Source: Clostridium_I sp047718555
GTDB lineage: Bacteria > Bacillota > Clostridia > Clostridiales > Clostridiaceae
Length of the DNA: 7,121 nucleotides
Reading direction: 5' to 3'
NCBI RefSeq assembly: GCF_047718555.1
Contig: NZ_JBDNRK010000098.1
Coordinates: forward strand, 1-7,121
The notes under the pieces: generated by a model
Seen by the model: only the letters and a program-made list of their open reading frames with translations
What the model was told of the DNA's origin: nothing
Databases searched by the model: none
Shown here: positions 1 to 5,513 of the stretch, in pieces
Numbering within the stretch: position 1 is the stretch's first letter
Layout: each line of letters starts with the position of its first letter
Made by a program: the position numbers and the translations under genes

Positions 1-19
1 GTATCGGTATTTTCGATAC
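1..19. other. Short perfect stem-loop at window edge
   Basis: GTATCG (1-6) and CGATAC (14-19) form a perfect 6-bp stem with a 7-nt loop. It lies 30 nt upstream of the structured repeat at 50-228 and may be its 5' part, since the second copy of that element also has a stem-loop (6724-6749) just upstream. Between the two, AAATCGTTGTCC (24-35) is repeated with one change at 44-55. No T-run follows the stem, so it is not a convincing terminator. The function is unknown. Confidence 0.35.
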
Positions 20-49
20 TTAGAAATCGTTGTCCTTTAGGGTAAATCG

Positions 50-228
50 TTATCCAGGGACGTAGCAGCCGTTATCTCCCACTTTGATAGAAAAGCAGAG
101 AACAAAAATCTTTGATTTTCTGTGAATCGCTTTCGCTGTGTGCAAGTAGAGAGCCAAAATTTTTAATTTTGTGCGAATCACTTTCACAGAGTGCGTTGGG
201 AGTATTACGGATGGTATTCATCGGATAA
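50..228 (+). repeat. Structured repeat element, copy 1 (enlarged)
   Basis: The element is bounded by TTATCC (50-55) and GGATAA (223-228), which can pair. Inside, CCGT and ACGG pair, and CTCCCA pairs with TGGGAG (197-202), giving nested stems. GATG and CATC near the 3' end (about 210-222) can form a small hairpin. A shorter copy with the same boundaries and order lies at 6761-6832, and part of a third, inverted copy lies at 7071-7121. A C-G pair in the second stem is T-A in the short copy, which supports a conserved RNA or single-strand DNA fold. From memory, clostridial genomes carry many similar intergenic copies. A relation to ends or guide RNAs of IS200/IS605-TnpB elements is possible but not shown here. 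No promoter for hnr is evident in or after it. Confidence 0.65.
93..194. repeat. 51-bp imperfect tandem duplication inside element copy 1
   Basis: Two abutting 51-bp units, 93-143 and 144-194, match at 40 of 51 positions without gaps. They sit in the apical loop of element copy 1, where copy 2 has only a few nucleotides. Each unit carries a small hairpin: AAAATC-TTT-GATTTT in the first and AAAATT-TTT-AATTTT in the second, so the C-G pair became T-A with the stem kept. The end of the second unit recurs in inverted orientation at the right edge of the window (7096-7121). Confidence 0.75.
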
Positions 229-243
229 ACTTAAGATTAGTGA

Positions 244-260
244 AGGAGGAATTTTAATTG
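244..260 (+). promoter_or_regulatory. Ribosome binding site fixing a TTG start
   Basis: AGGAGG (244-249) is a near-perfect Shine-Dalgarno sequence 8 nt before TTG at 258. The codon just upstream in the same frame is TAA (255-257) and the next in-frame Met is about residue 167, after all the cluster cysteines. TTG is therefore the only sensible start. Confidence 0.9.
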
Positions 261-1769
261 ATTTCAGTTAATATTGATAAATGTAAAGCTTGTAAAATTT
301 GTGAGAATAATTGTCCTCTTGGTGCAATAGAGGTTATAGATAAAAAAGCAAAATTAAATGATAATTGTGTGTCTTGTGGTATATGCTTTAAGGTCTGTCC
401 CTTTGAAGCTATTGAAAGAACAGAGGAAAAGAAGGCTGAAAATTCTACATGTACTCATTGCCCTGTTAATTGCTCTGTACCTCCAGATAAAACCGGAGCT
501 TGTAAGAGATATACTAATGTAAATGGTGAACTCATTAGAAATAGAAAACTTGTGGTAGATCCGGTTACAAAGGATTCAGAATGGAAGGCAACCTATAAAC
601 CACTTATTACAGCAGTGGGTAGTGGAACAAATTATCCATGTTTGCGTCCTGCTCCCAAAATAGTACAGGATACAGTAAATGGAGTAGATGTTGTAACTGT
701 GGTCACTGAAGCACCTCTTAGTTATAGTGGAGTAAAGGTTAAAATTGACACAAATATGGACATAGGCGAAGAAGGGGCAAAGGTAAAAAGAAATGGTAAA
801 TGCGTTGGAAGAGTAACCACTGAAGAATATGGATCAAAAATGCTTACTATAGGCGGAGCCAATCTTCTTAGTGGAAGCAATGATGGTTTTATAGTAGCAA
901 AAACTATTGTAGACTTAGCGAATGGAAGAAGGGTTATACTGAAAGTAGATAATGGAAGTACTCTAGAAGTTCAGCAGGATCACCCACCTATTATAGATGG
1001 CACTGAAGAGACATATATGAGAGTGGGTTGCGGTAGTGCAACTATAGGTATGTTTGCAAGAAGTCTATGCAAGGCAGTGGATGAGGCAATTATACTTGAC
1101 TTTCATGTAGTTGGCTTATTGTCCGAACATGCAGCGGGAAAAGAAGTAGGCATGAAATATAGTGGAGTAGTACCTTATGGAAGAAAAAGTACCATGGGTA
1201 GATATTTTGGAGGTCATGGTCACGGCTGGGGCGGTACAGAAATTATGAATCCTTTAGATGCCGTGAAATCTGTAGATATGACTATAGCAAAGCAGGGCTA
1301 TAAAATATTAGTAACGGAAACTACAGCACAGAAAGCTGCTCTATTAGAAGTACAAGGAGACGGATCTGTAAAGGAAATTGAAATGACTGAGGAAGTACTA
1401 AAATGTGTTAAGTTAATTTCTGATAACTGTGAGAGATCAAATGTTTCAATTATATATACAGGTGGTACAGGCGGAAGTGCTAGAGCTGGAGCTACAACTT
1501 TTCCAAAGAAATTAACCAATGCAATTCATAATAATGAGGTTACAATGACTATAGCAGGAGCACCTACCTTTGTTCTTCCTGGTGGAGGGATAAATTTTAT
1601 GGTGGATGTTTCTAAAATGGTACCAGAGGCTACAACTTGGGTACCAACACCTGCTACTGTAGCCCCTGTAGAGTACACTATGACTAGGGAGAAATACGAA
1701 GAAATTGGCGGACATGTAAACAGTATAATAACAAAGGAACAATTGCTAAAAGAACTTAGTGAGGAATAA
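258..1769 (+). CDS. hnr: 6-hydroxynicotinate reductase (iron-sulfur flavoprotein)
   Basis: This 503-residue cytoplasmic protein most likely catalyses ferredoxin-dependent reduction of 6-hydroxynicotinate to 1,4,5,6-tetrahydro-6-oxonicotinate, the second step of nicotinate fermentation. The N-terminus is a two-cluster ferredoxin domain: C9, C12, C15, C19 and C37, C40, C43, C47. A third group, C65, C68, C72 and C82, could hold a [2Fe-2S] cluster. This matches the two [4Fe-4S] plus one [2Fe-2S] and covalent flavin reported for the Eubacterium barkeri enzyme. The remaining 400 residues are the catalytic part, rich in Gly, with HGHGWGG at 320-326 and TGGTGG at 401-406. It starts at TTG. The next gene follows after 2 nt, so the two are co-translated. 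The promoter is probably upstream of the window. Assignment rests on recognised family features plus an enamidase gene nearby; a related reductase acting on another N-heterocycle cannot be excluded. Confidence 0.86.
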   Translation: MISVNIDKCKACKICENNCPLGAIEVIDKKAKLNDNCVSCGICFKVCPFEAIERTEEKKAENSTCTHCPVNCSVPPDKTGACKRYTNVNGELIRNRKLVVDPVTKDSEWKATYKPLITAVGSGTNYPCLRPAPKIVQDTVNGVDVVTVVTEAPLSYSGVKVKIDTNMDIGEEGAKVKRNGKCVGRVTTEEYGSKMLTIGGANLLSGSNDGFIVAKTIVDLANGRRVILKVDNGSTLEVQQDHPPIIDGTEETYMRVGCGSATIGMFARSLCKAVDEAIILDFHVVGLLSEHAAGKEVGMKYSGVVPYGRKSTMGRYFGGHGHGWGGTEIMNPLDAVKSVDMTIAKQGYKILVTETTAQKAALLEVQGDGSVKEIEMTEEVLKCVKLISDNCERSNVSIIYTGGTGGSARAGATTFPKKLTNAIHNNEVTMTIAGAPTFVLPGGGINFMVDVSKMVPEATTWVPTPATVAPVEYTMTREKYEEIGGHVNSIITKEQLLKELSEE

Positions 1770-1771
1770 TT

Positions 1772-2596
1772 ATGGTTGAAATACTGGAAAATCAAAAGGT
1801 GTTTATTAATAATGGACCAATTCAGATGGTGCTTGATATATCTACAGGAAGTGAAAAAACTCCTGAATTAGGTCTTGAAGTATCAAAGTATGTAATTTCT
1901 GAATTTAATAGGCTTGCAGAGTATATTCCATATATAAAATCCAATAAGGTTTTAAAAATTAACGAGAATAAGCCTAGTATTGTTCTTGAAAAAATGATGA
2001 ATGCAGTTGGGAGGTCAGGTGATAAAAGTTTAACACCTCTTGCTGCCGTGGCTGGTTCCTTTTCGGATTTTGCACTGGAAAAAGCTTTGGAATTAGGGGC
2101 AACTAGAGTTATTATAAACAATGGTGGAGATATAGCCTTAAAGGATATATCTGGTACGCCAATAAATGTAGGAATACCTTTAAATAATGCAGAATTAGTA
2201 CTTACTATTACCTATGGAAGTAATATTCAGGGTATTTGTACCAGTGGTCTTGGTGGCAGAAGTTTTACAAAGGGAATTGCTACTGCTGCTGTTTCTTTAG
2301 GGGAAACCGCGGCTATAGCAGATGCCTGTGCTACTTATATGGGTAATGAAACTAATATAGAAGCTGAGGGTATAGTGCGCTGCTATGCAGAAGAGATAGA
2401 TTCTGAAACAGATATACCTGGTCATTTAGTAACCTTAAAGGTAGGAGATATTAGTGAAAAAAATGTGTATAGGGCTTTATTAAATGGACTTAAAAAGGCA
2501 GAGAAATTATGTAATAATAATACAATTAAAGGTGCAATATTGTGTGTAAAGGATAGGATTGTAATGGTACCAGATAATATTGCAGTGTTAAAATAA
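1772..2596 (+). CDS. UPF0280 family protein, ApbE-like; candidate flavin transferase for Hnr
   Basis: A 274-residue soluble protein of the UPF0280 (COG2122) family, which belongs to the ApbE-like fold. Family signatures are TPLAAVAGS (88-96), NNGGDIAL (116-123), GICTSGLGGRSFTKG (154-168) and the ADACAT block (183-188). They resemble the GGD, SG and DA-x-x-T blocks of ApbE, which transfers FMN from FAD onto Thr or Ser of target proteins. There is no signal peptide or lipobox, unlike exported ApbE, so it would act in the cytoplasm. The start lies 2 nt after the hnr stop, with GAGG inside the end of hnr as ribosome binding site, so translation is probably coupled. Because E. barkeri Hnr was reported to carry covalent flavin, I infer that this protein flavinylates Hnr. 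The family has no proven function that I know of, so the role is a hypothesis and the family call is firm. Confidence 0.82.
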   Translation: MVEILENQKVFINNGPIQMVLDISTGSEKTPELGLEVSKYVISEFNRLAEYIPYIKSNKVLKINENKPSIVLEKMMNAVGRSGDKSLTPLAAVAGSFSDFALEKALELGATRVIINNGGDIALKDISGTPINVGIPLNNAELVLTITYGSNIQGICTSGLGGRSFTKGIATAAVSLGETAAIADACATYMGNETNIEAEGIVRCYAEEIDSETDIPGHLVTLKVGDISEKNVYRALLNGLKKAEKLCNNNTIKGAILCVKDRIVMVPDNIAVLK

Positions 2597-2616
2597 TAAT
2601 ATATTGTAGTAATCTA

Positions 2617-2666
2617 AGAGTATGTCTCAAAAGAAATAAATATTTATTTCTTTTGAGACATACTCT
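2617..2666. terminator. Perfect 50-bp palindrome, probable (bidirectional) terminator
   Basis: Two 24-nt arms (2617-2640 and 2643-2666) are exact reverse complements around a central TA, 20 nt after the stop of the UPF0280 gene. The arm starts AGAGTATGTCTC and ends in an A-rich stretch, so the transcript has a G/C-containing base and an A/T-rich top. The following sequence is T-rich (ATTTACTTACT) but lacks a clean T-run. The position at the end of a gene pair favours transcription termination. Such perfection could also reflect a mobile-element end. Confidence 0.6.
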
Positions 2667-2869
2667 ATTTACTTACTAAAAATTATTTTAATAATAGAAA
2701 AGTTAAAGGCTGCTGATAATGCATTAAGATGTGTTTAGAACAATCTCTCTTTTATTTTAAAGAAAAAAATAGAATTATATTAAAAAAATTAGGGTAAAAT
2801 TCTATAGAAAGTGTGATATTTTATCGCATAAACACCAATTTATTCATGTTGTTACAATAATAACATTTA
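2667..2869. other. AT-rich intergenic stretch, no gene seen
   Basis: No coding potential is visible. The one structure noted is TGTGAT (2812-2817) pairing with ATCGCA (2823-2828) over a 5-nt loop, with one G-U pair. It has no counterpart upstream of amaS. It could be a binding-site dyad specific to the carrier gene, or chance in AT-rich DNA. Confidence 0.5.
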
Positions 2870-2935
2870 CATATGTTTTACATATGAATTGATATCAATA
2901 AAATATTTTTAATATGAATACCTTTCTGATATAAT
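2870..2935 (+). promoter_or_regulatory. Promoter and putative operator of the carrier gene (module copy A)
   Basis: An extended -10 box, TG (2927-2928) plus TATAAT (2930-2935), predicts transcription from about 2942. The -35 region is weak (TTTTAA at 2907-2912), suggesting a need for an activator. Upstream, CATATG-TTTTA-CATATG (2870-2886) forms a dyad centred near -64 that contains a T-N11-A pattern (T2872, A2884) as in LysR-type sites. A further half-site, TATGAAT, lies at 2913-2919. The stretch 2870-2975 aligns without gaps to 4639-4744, with 90 of 106 bases identical. Confidence 0.7.
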
Positions 2936-3004
2936 AAAAACAATTTATTAGTAAATTAACATTATTTTTATTAAATTATCTAAGTAAAAGCGAAATTTTA
3001 TAAT

Positions 3005-3037
3005 ATTTAATATAAAATTAGAAAATTGTTATTAAAT
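3005..3037 (+). promoter_or_regulatory. Conserved leader stem-loop, copy A
   Basis: ATTTAATA (3005-3012) and TATTAAAT (3030-3037) form an 8-bp stem around a 17-nt loop in the predicted untranslated leader of the carrier mRNA. The same arms, loop length and distance from the -10 box occur at 4774-4806, although the intervening DNA has diverged. The leader is about 155 nt. The function is unknown; it could affect mRNA stability or be a protein site. Confidence 0.45.
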
Positions 3038-3098
3038 ATTACAAAATGCAGTAAAAGGAATTTTAGTAAAATTATTTATCTAAAAGGGGGAAATATAA

Positions 3099-4457
3099 AT
3101 GGAAACATCATCTTCAAAAATGCTTATTGGACGTATGGAAAGATTGCCTGTTGGAAAGTTTCATTATAAGATGCTGGGGATTAATGGAGCGGCTTGGGCT
3201 TTCGATGCCTTCGATGTTGGATTGGTTACTTTTGTTGTTACAGCGCTTACAAAATCTTGGCATCTAACACCAGCGCAAGTTGGATTATTCTTAAGTGTAG
3301 GTCTATTCGGAATGTTCTTTGGCGCCGTTGTATCAGGACCTATAGCAGATCGATGGGGTCGTAAGGCCGTATTTCAAATTACAATGTTATTTTTCGCAGT
3401 GTTTTCTCTATTATGTGCCGTTGCACCGAATTTTATATCATTGGTAATCTTTAGATTCTTTGTAGGAGTTGGCCTTGGTGGAGAAACTCCAGTTGTTACA
3501 TCACTTTTAGGAGAATTTATACCTGCTTCAAAGCGTGGTAAATTACAAGGATTACTTAACACTTTCTGGGCAGTGGGCTGGCTTGCATCAGCAGTTGTAT
3601 CTTATTTTATTATTCCTACAGCAGGTTGGCGTTGGGCCTTTGTTGCAGGGGCACTTCCAGCTTTCTATATTTTTGTAGTTCGTAGACATTTACCTGAATC
3701 ACCAAGATGGCTTATTTCTAAAGGAAGAAATGAAGAAGCAGAAAAAATAGTTGAAAGTATAGAACAAAAATTAATTGCTGAAGGTTTTACACTTCCAGAG
3801 GTTAATTTAAAAGATGTTCAAATAAATGAAGGTGGAAAGAAACAAAAAGTTAATTTAGCATTACTATTCTCTAATAAATATTTTAAACGTACTATTATGT
3901 TATGGGGATTATGGTTCTTAGCTATGTTTGGCTATTATGGACTATTCTCCTGGTTACCATCACTTTTTGTAAAGGCTGGGCACACTATGGTTAAATCCTT
4001 CCTTTATGTTTTAATTATGCAAATAGCCTATGTTCCTAATCAAGTTTTCAGTGCTTATCTTATGGATAAAGTAGGACGTAAAAAATTGCTTGTTGGTAAT
4101 TTGATATTAGCAGGTATTGCTGCTGTAATATATGGTTGGGCTTTAGGACATGGGGTTAATACAGGTATAGTTGTATTGTTAGGTGTTATTACTTCCTTCT
4201 TTGTTTCTGCAATTATGGGAATTACTTATACTTATACACCGGAACTTTATCCTACAACTGTTCGTGCTACTGGAGTTGGAGCGGCCTCAGCTTGCTCACG
4301 TATAGGATCTATGCTTGCACCTATAGTTATTGGAGCTGGACTTACTTCTGTAGGTATAAGTGGAGTATTTGCAATTGTATCAGGGGCCTTTATATTAGCA
4401 GGTATATTGGTAGCTGGTCTTGGTATAGAAACTAAAGGTATAGTTTTAAAAGACTAA
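3099..4457 (+). CDS. niaP: MFS transporter, NiaP-like niacin (nicotinate) carrier
   Basis: A 452-residue inner-membrane carrier of the major facilitator superfamily, with about 12 predicted membrane spans. Motif A loops are ADRWGRK (83-89) after span 2 and DKVGRKK (323-329) after span 8. PESPRWL (199-205) follows span 6, leading into a charged central loop of about 60 residues (206-262). PELYPTTVRATG (381-392) and ETKG (444-447) are typical of the group. The pattern of GLGGE (125-129), FWAVGWL (156-162) and SYFIIP (168-173) resembles Bacillus NiaP (YceI), as I recall it. With hnr and ena nearby, import of nicotinate or 6-hydroxynicotinate is the best inference, but related aromatic-acid carriers look similar. 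AAAGGGGG lies 8 nt before ATG. It has its own promoter and terminator. About two thirds of its Arg codons are CGN, whereas its neighbours use almost only AGA, which hints at a different origin. Confidence 0.75.
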   Translation: METSSSKMLIGRMERLPVGKFHYKMLGINGAAWAFDAFDVGLVTFVVTALTKSWHLTPAQVGLFLSVGLFGMFFGAVVSGPIADRWGRKAVFQITMLFFAVFSLLCAVAPNFISLVIFRFFVGVGLGGETPVVTSLLGEFIPASKRGKLQGLLNTFWAVGWLASAVVSYFIIPTAGWRWAFVAGALPAFYIFVVRRHLPESPRWLISKGRNEEAEKIVESIEQKLIAEGFTLPEVNLKDVQINEGGKKQKVNLALLFSNKYFKRTIMLWGLWFLAMFGYYGLFSWLPSLFVKAGHTMVKSFLYVLIMQIAYVPNQVFSAYLMDKVGRKKLLVGNLILAGIAAVIYGWALGHGVNTGIVVLLGVITSFFVSAIMGITYTYTPELYPTTVRATGVGAASACSRIGSMLAPIVIGAGLTSVGISGVFAIVSGAFILAGILVAGLGIETKGIVLKD

Positions 4458-4482
4458 AAATTTAATATGACAATTAAAAAAG

Positions 4483-4522
4483 CAAGTAGTCTATATTAGC
4501 ATATGAGATTACTTGTTTTTTT
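4483..4522 (+). terminator. Rho-independent terminator of the carrier gene
   Basis: CAAGTAGTCT (4483-4492) pairs with AGATTACTTG (4506-4515) in a 10-bp stem with one G-U pair, followed at once by seven T (4516-4522) and preceded by an A-run. It begins 25 nt after the stop codon. It makes the carrier monocistronic and separates it from amaS-ena. Confidence 0.85.
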
Positions 4523-4638
4523 AGTATAAATTTGTTTATTTTATTACATTATATATATTGTGAATCCTATTTAACTCAGCACAAATAGTTAATAACTATA
4601 AATATAGACCTATCTATAATTTTTAAATTTCAAAAATC
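4523..4638. other. AT-rich spacer, nothing recognised
   Basis: This stretch lies between the carrier terminator and the second regulatory module. No gene, repeat or clear structure is visible. Together with the module and leader that follow, it makes up the 456-bp gap between the carrier and amaS. Confidence 0.6.
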
Positions 4639-4704
4639 CATATGTTTTAAGTATGGATTGATATATATAAAATATTTTTAATATGGATATATATCTGTTA
4701 TAAT
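4639..4704 (+). promoter_or_regulatory. Promoter and putative operator of amaS-ena (module copy B)
   Basis: An extended -10 box, TG (4696-4697) plus TATAAT (4699-4704), predicts transcription from about 4711. A perfect inverted repeat, ATCCATA (4636-4642) and TATGGAT (4652-4658), is centred near -64 and contains T-N11-A (T4641, A4653), typical of LysR-type regulator sites. A third TATGGAT at 4682-4688 lies exactly 30 bp after the second, about three helical turns. The region aligns gaplessly to the carrier promoter, with the strongest conservation in the T/A-rich middle and the -10 box. Confidence 0.72.
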
Positions 4705-4773
4705 AAAATCAATTTATCAATAGATTAATATTATTTTTACTAAAAAAATAATATTAAAAGATTTATTATGATA

Positions 4774-4806
4774 ATTTAATATAAAATAACTTGTTTGTTA
4801 TTAAAT
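4774..4806 (+). promoter_or_regulatory. Conserved leader stem-loop, copy B
   Basis: ATTTAATA (4774-4781) and TATTAAAT (4799-4806) form the same 8-bp stem and 17-nt loop as at 3005-3037, at the same distance from the -10 box. Most loop bases differ, so the stem and loop length are what is kept. Confidence 0.45.
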
Positions 4807-4807
4807 G

Positions 4808-4841
4808 CCATAAGTATAATTATTAAAATGAGTATTTATGG
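4808..4841 (+). other. Leader stem-loop before amaS
   Basis: CCATAAGTA (4808-4816) pairs with TATTTATGG (4833-4841), 9 bp with one G-U, around a 16-nt loop. It follows the conserved leader hairpin directly and has no match before the carrier gene. Only TTT follows, so it is a weak terminator at best. An attenuator or mRNA-stability role is possible. Confidence 0.35.
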
Positions 4842-4913
4842 TTTAAAAACAAATAAGATGTAAATTTATTAAAAAATTGAGCTTGAAATTACTATATATA
4901 GGGGGATTTATTT

Positions 4914-5501
4914 ATGGAAATCAAGATAAGAAAATTCTGTACATTTATAGAAGAAATTAATGCCGATGGAGGTAAAGTAATAACTGATAAGACTCATAAA
5001 AGAGCGGCTGCAGCAGTTATCATTGAAAATCCGTTTGCAGGAAAATATGTAGAGGATTTATCACTGCTTACAGATTGGAGTGTAGAAATAGCACCAGTGC
5101 TTGTAGAGAAGGCGTTAAAAGCAGCAGGTATTGATAAATCAGAAGTAGAAAGCTATGGAAAAGGTGCTATCGTAGGTGGAAACGGAGAATTAGAACATGC
5201 AGCAGCAATTCTTCATCCAAAGCTAGGTAAACCATTTAGAGATGCAGTAGGTGGAGGAAAGGCAATAATTCCTTCAGCAAAGAAAATGGGTTATCCAGGA
5301 TGTACTTTAGATGTACCGCTTCACTATAAGGATGCAGCTTTTGTAAGAACTCATTTTGATGCAATGGAAGTAAGAATACCAGATGGTCCAAGAGATAATG
5401 AAATAGCTGTAATACTAGTAGTTACAAACTGCGGAAGACCACATCCTAGAGTGGGCGGATTAAAGGTAGAAGAAGCAAAAGGTGAAGATGGATTAAGATA
5501 A
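4914..5501 (+). CDS. AmaS/DUF1185 (amino acid synthesis family) protein
   Basis: A 195-residue soluble protein of Pfam PF06684 (DUF1185, 'amino acid synthesis family'), close to the full family length. Conserved blocks are the KAIVGG-like GKGAIVGGNGELEHAAA (82-98), HPKLGKPFRDAVGGGKAIIP (101-120), and the C-terminal DAMEVRIPDGPRDNEIAV (149-166) and GRPHPRVGG (174-182). Structures of this family were reported to resemble the trimeric chorismate mutase fold; its reaction is not established. It opens an operon with ena, 12 nt upstream of it, and the ena ribosome binding site overlaps its stop codon. A role tied to the enamidase step is likely, for example handling the enamine/imine or aldehyde formed on ring opening, but this is inference. 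The start is set by AGGGGG 8 nt before ATG. All Arg codons are AGA, as in ena. Confidence 0.83.
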   Translation: MEIKIRKFCTFIEEINADGGKVITDKTHKRAAAAVIIENPFAGKYVEDLSLLTDWSVEIAPVLVEKALKAAGIDKSEVESYGKGAIVGGNGELEHAAAILHPKLGKPFRDAVGGGKAIIPSAKKMGYPGCTLDVPLHYKDAAFVRTHFDAMEVRIPDGPRDNEIAVILVVTNCGRPHPRVGGLKVEEAKGEDGLR

Positions 5502-5513
5502 GGGGGAATTCTA

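Noticed and set aside
93..194. CRISPR array
   Set aside because: Only two abutting, imperfect units with no spacers and no cas genes.
50..228. Riboswitch controlling hnr
   Set aside because: The same fold occurs after ena and in inverted orientation away from any gene start, so a dispersed element explains it better.
1298..2121. Several minus-strand open frames of 73-99 codons inside hnr and the UPF0280 gene
   Set aside because: All lie opposite strongly supported genes, lack ribosome binding sites and read as low-complexity shadow translations.
3374..3562. 62-codon minus-strand frame inside the carrier gene
   Set aside because: Shadow of a clear MFS coding sequence; no start context.
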